Assembly: GCF_030818775.1 (NCBI RefSeq)
Contig: NZ_JAUTAU010000001.1
Span: 2,174,001-2,238,000, forward strand
Reading direction: 5' to 3'
Source: Bacillus sp. SORGH_AS_0510
GTDB taxonomy: Bacteria > Bacillota > Bacilli > Bacillales > Cytobacillaceae
DNA: 64,000 nt
Shown: piece after piece, positions 9,275 to 16,450 of the stretch
Layout: the number at the start of each line of letters is the position of its first letter
Numbering within the stretch: the first letter of the stretch is position 1
The notes under the pieces: model-generated
The model's database searches: none
What the model saw: the letters and a program-made list of their open reading frames with translations, nothing else
Told to the model about the DNA's origin: nothing
Translations under genes and position numbers: made by a program

Positions 9275-9307
9275 AAGCACCAGCAAAATTCTTGCTGGTG
9301 CTTTTTA
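9275..9307 (+). terminator. Intrinsic terminator after thyA-dfrA
   Basis: AGCACCAGCAA and TTGCTGGTGCT form an 11-bp perfect stem with a short loop followed by TTTT. It lies between convergent genes and may work in both directions. Confidence 0.9.
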
Positions 9308-9320
9308 TTCTCTATTAAAA

Positions 9321-9560
9321 TTAGAAGCCATTTATTTCGTATTCAGCTAACTTAGCAAGCATACCTCTAAATTCATGTGGATGGCAAAATTCTTCTTCAT
9401 TAAAATGAGTTTTCACCCAAGCAATTAGCTCGTTTGGACTATTAAAATATTCGCCACTACGATCACTTTTACGAATGGTGTATCTTCCATTATCGTCGTC
9501 AATTGTTACTTCAACTGGGAGAGCTCCATCAAAACTGCAAAGTGAAAATTCCATCCTCAT
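9321..9560 (-). CDS. Small conserved-looking acidic protein, function unknown
   Basis: About 79 residues, cytoplasmic, no membrane segment. Notable blocks are SLCSFDGALPVEVTI, YTIRKSDRSGEYF and ELIAWVKTHF, which suggest a small beta-strand domain followed by a helix. The exact start is uncertain: in-frame TTG (9569), ATG (9560) and ATG (9554) are clustered and none has an ideal ribosome site. I chose 9560. It stands alone, convergent with dfrA and divergent from tatA. I do not recognise the family. Confidence 0.55.
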   Translation of the reverse strand: MRMEFSLCSFDGALPVEVTIDDDNGRYTIRKSDRSGEYFNSPNELIAWVKTHFNEEEFCHPHEFRGMLAKLAEYEINGF

Positions 9561-9670
9561 CACATCCAATCCATATAATTTCCATTAGTATATGTCCTTA
9601 TGTTTCAAATTATATGCAAAAAAACTATAGTTGTCAAAATATTTTAAAAATTCTATTATAAAAATGGTCA

Positions 9671-9825
9671 TTGACTTAAATAGTGGTAATTGTTAAATTG
9701 TCTATAGTGTTACTAAACAAAGATGCAAATGCTAAAAAACATTTTGCTGTTTTTTTCTTGATTTTGTGAATTTACTATGAATTATTTTGGATAATTAACG
9801 CAAATGGATTTTTCAATACTATAAT
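9671..9825 (+). promoter_or_regulatory. Candidate vegetative promoters upstream of tatA
   Basis: Two possibilities exist in an otherwise gene-free AT-rich stretch (9570-9865). The first is TTGACT (9671) with a 17-base spacer and TAAATT (9694-9699). The second is a perfect TATAAT (9820-9825) with only a weak -35. The second would start transcription about 34 bases before tatA. Nothing else is seen in this gap. Confidence 0.4.
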
Positions 9826-9865
9826 CATAGTAGAAATATACAACAATTGAAGGGGATGTAAATCC

Positions 9866-10060
9866 ATGTTTTCAAATATCGGAGTACCTGGACTTATTTT
9901 GATCTTAACACTTGCACTTATTATTTTCGGACCGAAGAAGCTCCCTGAAATAGGGAAAGCATTTGGTCAAACATTAAAAGAATTTAAAAAGTCGACACGC
10001 GAACTTACTGACGATGTAATGAAGGATATTGACGAAGAAAAGAAAAACTTGACAAAATAA
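9866..10060 (+). CDS. tatA: Twin-arginine translocase subunit TatA
   Basis: The pore-forming subunit of the Tat exporter for folded proteins. It has 64 residues with one N-terminal membrane helix ([12 protein letters not shown]), the hinge [14 protein letters not shown] with the family Phe-Gly, then an amphipathic helix and a charged tail. Length and motifs match Bacillus TatA proteins. The start ATG follows GAAGGGGATG. A hairpin lies between it and tatC, which could tune the ratio of the abundant TatA to TatC. Confidence 0.95.
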   Translation: MFSNIGVPGLILILTLALIIFGPKKLPEIGKAFGQTLKEFKKSTRELTDDVMKDIDEEKKNLTK

Positions 10061-10090
10061 GGTGTAAGATTTCGTGTCTTGCACCTTTTC
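10059..10090 (+). terminator. Hairpin with T tract between tatA and tatC
   Basis: AAGGTG-TAAGA pairs with TCTT-GCACCTT and is followed by TTTTC. It is probably a leaky terminator or processing hairpin that makes tatA transcript more abundant than tatC. Confidence 0.65.
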
Positions 10091-10156
10091 TTCTCGGATA
10101 TTAAACTAGATTGATGCGTGAAATCTTATACTTATTAATTACAGTAGGGGAAATAC

Positions 10157-10894
10157 ATGGAAGATAAAGAATTAAATTTAGTTGATCACTTGGAAGAACT
10201 TCGAAAGCGGATTATCATTTCCGCACTTGCTTTTATTGTCTTTTTTGCCATCGGTTTTATATATGTGGATGATATTTATAAATGGTTCGTTCGTGATCTT
10301 GAAGTGAAATTAATGGTACTTGGACCAAGTGACATTATTTGGATTTATTTTATGTTAGCAACTGTTGTAGCAGTTGCTGGGACGATACCCGTTCTCGCAT
10401 TGCAAATATGGTTGTTTGTAAAACCCGCTTTAAGACCAGTAGAAAGAAGAATCACGCTTTCATACGTCCCAGCCTTATTCTTTTTGTTTTTAATTGGTCT
10501 ATCATTTGGTTATTTTGTCATTTTTCCAATGGTTCTTAAGTTTTTAGTGAATATTGGTGGCGATATGTTTGTTACCAATTTTACCGCCGACCGCTATTTT
10601 AGTTTTATTATGAATATGACACTTCCATTTGGGGTGTTGTTTGAACTTCCAGTTGTAGTTATGTTTTTAACCTCACTCGGAATTATTAATCCGTTTGTCT
10701 TAGCAAAAATTCGAAAGTATGCATACTTTGTACTTATTATCATTGCAGTGGTAATTACACCGCCTGACTTTATGTCTGACTTTGTTGTTACCCTGCCATT
10801 GCTGCTATTATACGAAATCAGTATTAATCTTTCGAAGTTCGTTTACCGAAAACGGTTGAAGAAACAACAAGAAGATGAATTAATAGAAGCATAG
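10157..10894 (+). CDS. tatC: Twin-arginine translocase subunit TatC
   Basis: The signal-peptide receptor of the Tat system: 245 residues with six predicted membrane segments. The conserved N-terminus ELNLVDHLEELRKRI and the FVKPALRPVERR loop are diagnostic. It lies 96 bases after tatA in the same direction and ends at a strong terminator. Together they form a minimal TatA-TatC pair as in other Bacillaceae, with no tatB. No Tat substrate gene lies next to it. Confidence 0.95.
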   Translation: MEDKELNLVDHLEELRKRIIISALAFIVFFAIGFIYVDDIYKWFVRDLEVKLMVLGPSDIIWIYFMLATVVAVAGTIPVLALQIWLFVKPALRPVERRITLSYVPALFFLFLIGLSFGYFVIFPMVLKFLVNIGGDMFVTNFTADRYFSFIMNMTLPFGVLFELPVVVMFLTSLGIINPFVLAKIRKYAYFVLIIIAVVITPPDFMSDFVVTLPLLLLYEISINLSKFVYRKRLKKQQEDELIEA

Positions 10895-10903
10895 GAAAAT
10901 GTG

Positions 10904-10940
10904 AAGACCTTAAGGGATGAATTCTCTTAAGGTCTTTTTT
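10904..10940 (+). terminator. Intrinsic terminator after tatC
   Basis: AAGACCTTAAG and CTTAAGGTCTT form an 11-bp perfect stem followed by six Ts. Confidence 0.92.
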
Positions 10941-11002
10941 GTTTGGTAAATGATAACAAGTTTAGAAATGCAAAAAAGAATAGTTTACATTTGAGCTGTT
11001 TA

Positions 11003-11350
11003 TTACTCCTTATTCTGTTCTTTCAGCCAAGTTTGAAACTTTATATAATTTAAATACTCTTTGAAGTCCTCTTTTTGTAAACCATCTTCCACTGCTTCTT
11101 TTATCAGTGATTTCCATTCGTCATCCAATTCATAATAGTTCTCCTTATTGTAATACTCCTCACCTAAAAAGAAATCAATATTGGTACCTAATGGCATAGA
11201 AATCTTTTTTAAAAACTGGAGTGAAGGATTGGACTGTAATCCCCGTTCGATCTGGCTTAAATATGATTTTGAAACATCAGCACGCATGGCTAATTGACCT
11301 AATGAATATCCCTTCCTGAGCCTCATCTCCTTAATCTTTTTCCCAATCAT
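11003..11350 (-). CDS. sinR: SinR-type biofilm master repressor
   Basis: A 115-residue DNA-binding regulator. Residues 1-65 form an XRE helix-turn-helix (GYSLGQLAMRADVSKSYLSQ). The C-terminal part (LDDEWKSLIKEAVEDG...FKEYLNYIKFQ) resembles the SinR/SinI interaction and multimerisation helices. Length and domain order match SinR (111 aa in B. subtilis). It is transcribed divergently from tasA, and sequences matching the SinR box GTTCTYT lie between the two genes. No sinI-like gene is visible nearby, so any antagonist would be encoded elsewhere. Confidence 0.82.
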   Translation of the reverse strand: MIGKKIKEMRLRKGYSLGQLAMRADVSKSYLSQIERGLQSNPSLQFLKKISMPLGTNIDFFLGEEYYNKENYYELDDEWKSLIKEAVEDGLQKEDFKEYLNYIKFQTWLKEQNKE

Positions 11351-11410
11351 ACTTTCAAACCCCTTCTACTAAAATTCAATACCAATCTAAGGTGTCTATA
11401 TGTGCATTAT

Positions 11411-11429
11411 AAAGAATATATCATTCTTT
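11411..11429. promoter_or_regulatory. Palindromic SinR-like operator
   Basis: AAAGAAT and ATTCTTT are separated by five bases. Each arm differs by one base from the SinR half site GTTCTTT. It lies between sinR and tasA, about 60 bases from sinR's start. Confidence 0.45.
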
Positions 11430-11485
11430 ATAAAATACGAAATAGTAAGGAAATAAGAGATAATACGAGAAAAACGTACAAAAAC

Positions 11486-11492
11486 GTTCTTT
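11486..11492. promoter_or_regulatory. SinR box (exact GTTCTTT)
   Basis: An exact match to the GTTCTYT consensus upstream of the candidate tasA promoter. A near match on the opposite strand (GAGAAC) lies in the loop of the inverted repeat at 11556-11596. Confidence 0.5.
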
Positions 11493-11520
11493 ATTGCGAA
11501 AAAATGGAGGAATATGGGAT

Positions 11521-11549
11521 TTTTCAAGTTGGGTATTTTGACATATACT
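11521..11549 (+). promoter_or_regulatory. Candidate tasA promoter
   Basis: TTTTCA (11521-11526), 17 bases, TATACT (11544-11549). Transcription would begin near 11556, exactly at the left arm of a 12-bp inverted repeat. Confidence 0.45.
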
Positions 11550-11555
11550 CGACTT

Positions 11556-11596
11556 ATAAGTTCGTTAATGAGAACGAATACTGATAACGAACTTAT
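11556..11596 (+). other. Perfect 12-bp inverted repeat in the tasA leader
   Basis: ATAAGTTCGTTA (11556-11567) and TAACGAACTTAT (11585-11596) with a 17-base loop, ending about 20 bases before the tasA ribosome site. It could be a 5'-terminal mRNA-stabilising stem-loop or an operator. Confidence 0.7.
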
Positions 11597-11629
11597 ATAA
11601 AATATATAGGGTTATGAGGAGGAAACAGA

Positions 11630-12226
11630 ATGAGTATTAAAAAGAAATTAGGATTAGGAATTGCTTCAGCTGCAATGGGGTTAGCATTAATTGGTGGAGG
11701 TACATATGCATTCTTTAGTGATAGTGTTGATACTTCTGCAAAATTTGCAGCTGGTACACTTGATCTAAATGCCGAACCAACAACAATTATTGATGTTAAA
11801 GACATTAAACCTGGTGACAAAATGTTACGTTCATTTAAATTGAAAAATGATGGTTCATTGGACATTAGCAAAATTGATTTAACTACAAGCTATACTGTAG
11901 TAGATGCAAAAAATAATAACAGTGAAGATTTCGGGAAGCACATTAGGGTTAATTTCCTCCTAAATGGTGATAAAGCTGATGACGTTGTTTGGTATACAAC
12001 TTTAGATCAATTAAAGAATATGACTCCTGATGCAATTGCGGGAAATGTTTTTGGTCCAATTTTTGGATTCGAAAAGGGTCATTTACTTAAAGCTGGTACT
12101 GCTGATACTTTATATGTTCAGTATGAGTTTGTTGATAATGGCAAAGATCAAAACCAATTCCAAGGAGATTCTTTAGAGCTAAAATGGACATTTAAAGGTT
12201 ATCAAACAGCAGGTGAAAATAAATAG
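11630..12226 (+). CDS. tasA: TasA/camelysin-type biofilm fibre protein
   Basis: The major matrix fibre subunit family (TasA/CalY). It has 198 residues: an N-terminal signal peptide (KKKLGLGIASAAMGLAL) with the SipW-type cleavage region GGGTYA-FFSD, then the mature beta-rich domain containing GTLDLNAEP and IKPGDKMLRSFKLKNDGS, which is characteristic of the family. The start ATG follows GAGGAGG. It is shorter than B. subtilis TasA (about 261 aa) and closer to camelysin/CalY size. It comes first in the cluster, unlike the B. subtilis order tapA-sipW-tasA, and has its own terminator. SipW encoded at 13.3 kb would process it. Control by SinR is inferred from the boxes upstream. Confidence 0.85.
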   Translation: MSIKKKLGLGIASAAMGLALIGGGTYAFFSDSVDTSAKFAAGTLDLNAEPTTIIDVKDIKPGDKMLRSFKLKNDGSLDISKIDLTTSYTVVDAKNNNSEDFGKHIRVNFLLNGDKADDVVWYTTLDQLKNMTPDAIAGNVFGPIFGFEKGHLLKAGTADTLYVQYEFVDNGKDQNQFQGDSLELKWTFKGYQTAGENK

Positions 12227-12238
12227 TATATATATTCA

Positions 12239-12273
12239 AAAAGAGGGGTGGGAAATTACCCACTCTTCTTTTA
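12239..12273 (+). terminator. Intrinsic terminator after tasA
   Basis: AAGAG-GGTGGG pairs with CCCAC-TCTT and is followed by TTTT. It would let tasA be made in excess over the downstream genes. Confidence 0.75.
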
Positions 12274-12291
12274 ATAGAAAAAGGACTCTTT

Positions 12292-12341
12292 TTCTTATCA
12301 CCTTAGATAAAGATCTAGATCTTTATCTAAGGTGATAAGAA
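12292..12341. repeat. 50-bp perfect palindrome between tasA and tapA
   Basis: The left arm begins TTCTTATCACCTTAGATAAA and the sequence reads identically on both strands through to 12341, with the centre GATC-TA-GATC near 12316-12317. There is no unpaired loop beyond the central dinucleotide and no T tract immediately after either side, so it is not a standard terminator. Confidence 0.85.
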
Positions 12342-12504
12342 TTACGTTCCTCACTTCTGATTTTTGTAAAAGATACTGTTGCTGAATTGTAAACAGAGGT
12401 AGTTCCTAGTCGTTGTTAAACTAACATTCAATCATCAAAGGAGATAGGTGTTACATGTACATTCTCTTTTTAACTTTCTAAGAGCAAATTTGGAGATGAG
12501 GGGA

Positions 12505-13245
12505 GTGATCAAAATTAGATATAACAGGGTAAGGAAATTTACAAAGAAAAACTATATTAAAAATTTAACTGCTAAACTTATTACAATTTGTTACTTGTTG
12601 ATACTTGGAGTAACTTATTTAAGTTCAAACACAGGTGCATATTACAATGATGATTCTCTTGTATCTGGAAAGTTTCAAGCAGGTACGTGGGAAAATGACT
12701 GGGATAGAAGTTCACTAAAGTTCACTAGTAGTAAGGACCAGCTATTTGAAAGTTGTACCACTAAAGAAATTTCAACGATGATAGTAAATTCCGGAAACGA
12801 TATGAAAGGTCCATCACAATATGAGGTATATTACATAGTCAAAGGAAATCCCAAAGATGATGAAAAGGTAGGAGAGGGCATAATAGCTCCTATTTTAGCA
12901 AGTAAGTCAGTTGTCTTAAAATTTACAGCAACTAAATCTGGTAATTATAAATTCAGAGCATTCCAACGACCTAATCATGCTTTTAAACCTGAAAGACAAG
13001 ATTTATGGAGTGAAACCATTACCATTACATGTAATAACAACAATACATCTATTGATTCTGAGCAAAACCAGAAAAATAGTACAGAAGTTCAATCCCAACC
13101 ATCTCAAGATACTAATAATACCAGTAAAGAGACTTTAGAAACTACAGGTAATGAAGCTACACAAACAAGTACTGATTTATCAGAAGTTAATTCAACTTCA
13201 ACTGATGCTGATGATAATACTGATACAACAATAGAAAGTCCTTAA
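12505..13245 (+). CDS. tapA: TapA-type amyloid fibre anchoring/assembly protein
   Basis: An exported accessory protein for TasA fibres. After a basic N-terminus and a hydrophobic segment (LITICYLLILGVTYL) it has a SipW-like cleavage region SSNTGA-YYNDD. The folded part contains AGTWENDWDRSSLKF, a conserved cysteine pair (FESCTTKEIS and ITITCNN) and the TapA-like LWSETITITC end. The last ~55 residues are a low-complexity Ser/Thr/Asn/Glu tail as in B. subtilis TapA. The start is uncertain. I chose GTG at 12505 because GGAG lies nine bases upstream. An in-frame GTG at 12448 would add 19 residues and sits only four bases after AAAGGAG. It is followed closely by sipW. Confidence 0.78.
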   Translation: MIKIRYNRVRKFTKKNYIKNLTAKLITICYLLILGVTYLSSNTGAYYNDDSLVSGKFQAGTWENDWDRSSLKFTSSKDQLFESCTTKEISTMIVNSGNDMKGPSQYEVYYIVKGNPKDDEKVGEGIIAPILASKSVVLKFTATKSGNYKFRAFQRPNHAFKPERQDLWSETITITCNNNNTSIDSEQNQKNSTEVQSQPSQDTNNTSKETLETTGNEATQTSTDLSEVNSTSTDADDNTDTTIESP

Positions 13246-13273
13246 AAAATTTTAAAAATGAAAGGTGATTAAA

Positions 13274-13861
13274 TTGAAAATGAAAACTGTAAAAAAATGG
13301 GCTAGTAATATTGTAACCACAATATTATTCATATTATTAATCGTAATGATCTTTGTTGTAATTTCCTCTAAGGCTTCTGGTGGTGAACCACAAGCATTTG
13401 GATATCAATTAAAGACTGTTCTTTCGGGATCCATGGAGCCAGGAATAAAAACAGGATCTATTATTGCTGTGAAACCTGGTGGAGACATGACAAGATTTAA
13501 AAATGGTGACGTAATAACTTTTAAGTCCGAAGATAATGTCATTGTTACTCATAGAATTGATAAGGTATTAAAAAATGGCGATCAAATCAGTTACAAAACA
13601 AAAGGAGATAATAATAAAACTGAAGATTTAAATCCAGTCCTTTCTAATAATGTAATCGCAGAATACACAGGATTTACAATTCCTTACCTTGGGTATTTTG
13701 CCGATTATACTAAATCAAAGACTGGTGGGGCTTTATTATTATTGCTACCGGGTTTAATTCTGCTAGGATATGCTGGATTTTCAATTTGGAAAACGATTTC
13801 ACAGCTTGAAGGTAAAATGAATAAATCAATTGAAGTTGAGTCCTCAAATAAAAATACATGA
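13274..13861 (+). CDS. sipW: SipW-type (ER-type) signal peptidase I
   Basis: Removes the signal peptides of TasA and TapA. The 195-residue protein has an N-terminal membrane helix, the catalytic serine in VLSGSMEPGIKTG, and a histidine in VTHRIDKV where bacterial-type enzymes have lysine, which is diagnostic of the ER-type SipW class. Two hydrophobic segments near the C-terminus (ALLLLLPGLILLGYAGF) give the second membrane anchor. The start TTG at 13274 is chosen for its spacing to AAAGGTG. It lies between tapA and the LPETG protein gene, consistent with processing of all three exported products. Confidence 0.92.
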   Translation: MKMKTVKKWASNIVTTILFILLIVMIFVVISSKASGGEPQAFGYQLKTVLSGSMEPGIKTGSIIAVKPGGDMTRFKNGDVITFKSEDNVIVTHRIDKVLKNGDQISYKTKGDNNKTEDLNPVLSNNVIAEYTGFTIPYLGYFADYTKSKTGGALLLLLPGLILLGYAGFSIWKTISQLEGKMNKSIEVESSNKNT

Positions 13862-13897
13862 ACATATGTTGGAAATGCCATAACCAAGGGGGGACCT

Positions 13898-14518
13898 ATG
13901 AAAAAATTAATTAGTTCATTATTGATTGGTGTTTTTGCCTTTGGTCTCATATTCTCTTCTTCAATAATAAAAACGAGTGCTGCGTCAAAAAAACAAGAAA
14001 TAGATATTGCCACATCACCTGAAAAAATACTTTTTGATATAACCAATTTTAAACCAGGTGACTGGGCAGAACGTACTTTGGAAGTTCAAAATAGTGGAAA
14101 ACAGGATTTTAATTATCTTTCTTCTAGTAAGCTAAAAGAGGGCTCGGAAAAATTTTATAATGAACTTTTGTTAAAGATTTCTGATGAGAATACGGTTCTA
14201 TTTGAAGGGAAAATGAAAGATTTTAATAAACTTGATTCTAGGTTCATTGCAAAGGATAAAAGTGAAAAATTATTTTTCATGGTCAAAGTACCTGAAGAGT
14301 TAGGCAATGAGTTTCAAGGACTAGGATGTGAGGTTCAATTCAAATTTTACGTAGAAGGAACTCTCGGTGGAACATTGCCTGTAAATGGTCCCAAACTACC
14401 TGAAACAGGAACAAACATGTTCAATATTATAGTAGCTGGTGCAGTTCTACTCTTAACTGGATCCATTCTACAATTCTTATTTAGTAGAAAGCGAAAAAGT
14501 ATGGAGAGGCGTGTATAA
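13898..14518 (+). CDS. LPETG sortase-anchored surface protein of the tasA locus
   Basis: A 206-residue secreted protein. It has a signal peptide (KKLISSLLIGVFAFGLIFSS, cleavage near TSAAS), and a central domain with FDITNFKPGDWAERTLEVQNSG that parallels the KPGD...KNDGS segment of TasA-type proteins. It ends with a complete cell-wall sorting signal: LPETG, a hydrophobic helix, and a basic tail (SRKRKSMERRV). It is the last gene of the sipW group and ends before a terminator. The likely role is a covalently wall-bound base or capping partner for the fibres. No sortase gene is in the window. Confidence 0.8.
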   Translation: MKKLISSLLIGVFAFGLIFSSSIIKTSAASKKQEIDIATSPEKILFDITNFKPGDWAERTLEVQNSGKQDFNYLSSSKLKEGSEKFYNELLLKISDENTVLFEGKMKDFNKLDSRFIAKDKSEKLFFMVKVPEELGNEFQGLGCEVQFKFYVEGTLGGTLPVNGPKLPETGTNMFNIIVAGAVLLLTGSILQFLFSRKRKSMERRV

Positions 14519-14520
14519 CA

Positions 14521-14562
14521 AGACCTTGATTTGTAGAATTCGTAAATCGAGGTCTATTTTTA
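14521..14562 (+). terminator. Intrinsic terminator after the LPETG gene
   Basis: AGACCTTGATTT pairs with AAATCGAGGTCT (one G-U) and is followed by ATTTTTAT. Confidence 0.85.
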
Positions 14563-14617
14563 TAAGCTAACTACATAACTATTAATATTATAATCCTATA
14601 AACAGGAGTTGCCCATT

Positions 14618-14848
14618 ATGTACAAAAAAACCTGTCCAAAATGCCACAAACCATCGTTCAGCAGCTGTGATACAGGTCCATGGACTTGCCCAACCTGTAA
14701 TAACAATCTTACACATATTATTCCTCAAGATGCAGAGAATCGCAAACAAAGTAAACCACGATTATTCCTTATTAAAAACGATGATCTTCAGGAAAACCCA
14801 CAACTGAATTCCAAGATTAAACCTTTCACTTTTGAATCATTTGACTAA
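14618..14848 (+). CDS. Small zinc-ribbon protein
   Basis: A 76-residue protein with two zinc knuckles, CPKCHKPSFSSC and WTCPTCNNN, near the N-terminus, followed by a polar tail. Similar small Bacillus proteins are often labelled TFIIIB-like zinc ribbons without experimental support. I chose the ATG at 14618 because AGGAG lies eight bases upstream. It is a single gene flanked by terminators. Its function is unknown; nucleic-acid or protein binding is plausible. Confidence 0.65.
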   Translation: MYKKTCPKCHKPSFSSCDTGPWTCPTCNNNLTHIIPQDAENRKQSKPRLFLIKNDDLQENPQLNSKIKPFTFESFD

Positions 14849-14879
14849 AACAGGATATAAAAATAGTCCTGTTTTTTTC
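14848..14879 (+). terminator. Intrinsic terminator after the zinc-ribbon gene
   Basis: AAACAGGA and TCCTGTTT with an 11-base loop, then a run of Ts. Confidence 0.85.
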
Positions 14880-14985
14880 TATAAACTTTCACAAATATTT
14901 TTTATATAGTAAGCATAATTAGACACTTTTCGAGGTGGAAAAAGTGTATAATATAATCAAACGGGTGAAAAAGAGGATTGATATT

Positions 14986-15237
14986 TTGTTATTCAAAAGC
15001 CTAGAGTTCAAAAATGTTGTTGGACAGAAGGTTAAAGTCATGGAAATTCCTGTATTGGAGGAAGATAGTACTTATAAATTTATGATCCAAGTCCGTTTAC
15101 AGACGTTTTTAACGTCTATTAATCAGGAAAGCAACCCGAAAAGATGCTACTCCTTTAAAGATTATCTGAAAAAGGTCATGAAGTGGCCAGATTATGAACA
15201 GCTTTTTAAAGTTACAGAATTAAAGAATAATGCATAG
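14986..15237 (+). CDS. YpmP-like (DUF2535) small protein
   Basis: An 83-residue cytoplasmic protein. The TTG at 14986 follows GAGG at a good distance and gives an N-terminus LFKSLEFKNVVGQKVKV, then IPVLEEDSTYKFMIQVRLQ and a basic C-terminal part. This pattern resembles my recollection of YpmP/DUF2535 proteins of Bacillus, which lie close to sco (ypmQ), ypmR and ypmS as here. Function is unknown. A longer reading from 14935 or 14944 is possible but begins outside the conserved block. Confidence 0.55.
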   Translation: MLFKSLEFKNVVGQKVKVMEIPVLEEDSTYKFMIQVRLQTFLTSINQESNPKRCYSFKDYLKKVMKWPDYEQLFKVTELKNNA

Positions 15238-15245
15238 TTCCATTC

Positions 15246-15274
15246 GAGCATCGGTAACGATGCTCTTTTATTTT
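15246..15274 (+). terminator. Intrinsic terminator
   Basis: GAGCATCG-gtaa-CGATGCTC followed by TTTTATTTT. It lies after the DUF2535-like gene. Confidence 0.9.
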
Positions 15275-15309
15275 AAGCTGTGTTAAATAACATTGATCAA
15301 TATTGTTAC

Positions 15310-15441
15310 CTCTTGATTGGAGCGGAAGGAGCGAATACTCCTGTGGGAGTATGGTTTAGGGGAGACCCCGCAGGCGAGTTTCGCCGAGGAGGCTCGCCGA
15401 AACACCCACGAACCGCTCACTCCTGGAGCGGAAATCAACAG
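15310..15441. repeat. Dispersed Bacillus-type repeat, copy B (132 bp)
   Basis: Very similar to copy A at 7668-7798: TTGATTGGAGCGGAAGG at the left, GGGGAGACCCCGCAGG in the middle, and GGAGCGGAAATCAACAG at the right. It fills most of the 325-base gap before degV. Apart from this repeat and the terminator at 15246, I see only a short promoter region there. Confidence 0.85.
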
Positions 15442-15562
15442 ACAAATTTTACAAAGCCTTTAAAGATATTCGGTAATACATAGAAGAAAAGGTCTAGTTA
15501 TTATTCCTTTCAATAATAGAAACCTGTATAATACTAACCAGTAAGTGTAAGGATGTGATTCA

Positions 15563-16405
15563 ATGAGCAAGATTAAAGTTGTAACAGATTCAACCTTAGA
15601 TATTTCACAAGATATGGCTAAACAGCTAGGCATTATAGTTGTGCCGTTATCAGTAACAATAAACGGTGAAACTTATTTAGACCGGGTGGACATTCAACCG
15701 GATGAATTTATCCAAAAGATGACTAAAACAAGTGAATTGCCTAAAAGCTCTCAACCGGCTGCTGGTTCCTTTTTGGAAGTCTATGACCAGCTTGGGAAGG
15801 AAGGCTATGAAGTATTATCCATACATATGACTGGGAAAATGAGTGGTACTGTGCGTTCAGCAGAAAGTGCAGCTCAAATGACAGAGACGAAGGTTACTGT
15901 CATAGATTCAATGTTTATTTCAAAGGCGTTGGCATTTCAGGTGAAAGAAGCTGCCAAAATGGCTAAGCAGGGGATGGGTATGGAAGAAATCCTTCATCGA
16001 TTAGAAACCATCCGGGAGAATTCAAAGCTTTATATTATGGTTGATACATTAGAAAATCTCGTTAAGGGCGGAAGGATAGGAAAAGGGAAGGCGTTTATTG
16101 GGTCGCTGTTAAATATTAAACCAATTGCTTCCCTAGAAGGGGCAGAATATACCCCGGTCACAAAGGTCCGCAGTCATTCTCAGGTTGTAAAATTTATGGC
16201 CAAGCAGTTTTTGGAGGATGTAGAGGGGAAAACCATTAAAGCTGTAGGGATTGCCCATGCTGAGGCCTTTGAGCTTGCATCAAGGATTAAGGATAGTATT
16301 TATGAATTAACTGGGTTCCAAGATGTTGAGATTGATTATACAAGTCCTATAGTTAGTACCCACACAGGGCCAGGTGCTTTTGCATTAATGTATTATTACG
16401 AATAA
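15563..16405 (+). CDS. DegV family fatty-acid-binding protein
   Basis: A 280-residue cytoplasmic protein of the DegV/FakB family, which binds fatty acids and presents them to a kinase for phosphorylation. It opens with KIKVVTDSTLDIS, carries PKSSQPAAGSFLEVYDQL and IHMTGKMSGTVRSA (ligand-pocket Ser/Thr region), and ends with VSTHTGPGAFALMYY, all family signatures. The start ATG follows AAGGATGTG. It is monocistronic, ending at a bidirectional terminator shared with the MBL gene. No FakA-like kinase is present nearby. Confidence 0.92.
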   Translation: MSKIKVVTDSTLDISQDMAKQLGIIVVPLSVTINGETYLDRVDIQPDEFIQKMTKTSELPKSSQPAAGSFLEVYDQLGKEGYEVLSIHMTGKMSGTVRSAESAAQMTETKVTVIDSMFISKALAFQVKEAAKMAKQGMGMEEILHRLETIRENSKLYIMVDTLENLVKGGRIGKGKAFIGSLLNIKPIASLEGAEYTPVTKVRSHSQVVKFMAKQFLEDVEGKTIKAVGIAHAEAFELASRIKDSIYELTGFQDVEIDYTSPIVSTHTGPGAFALMYYYE

Positions 16406-16416
16406 TAATAGTAAAT

Positions 16417-16450
16417 ACAGGGTGGTTCCTAAAACCACCCTGTTATTTTT
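16417..16450. terminator. Bidirectional terminator between degV and the MBL gene
   Basis: ACAGGGTGGTT and AACCACCCTGT form a perfect 11-bp stem. A T-rich run follows on the + strand and the MBL gene ends here on the - strand. Confidence 0.85.

Noticed and set aside
11402..11584. A 60-codon open frame on the + strand between sinR and tasA
   Set aside because: It covers the predicted operator and promoter region, has no ribosome site and no recognisable protein features.
11556..11596. LexA-type operator in the tasA leader
   Set aside because: The repeat lacks the GAAC-N4-GTTC spacing of Bacillus LexA sites.
15280..15483. A 67-codon open frame inside the second repeat copy
   Set aside because: Same reason: repeat-derived frame without ribosome site.
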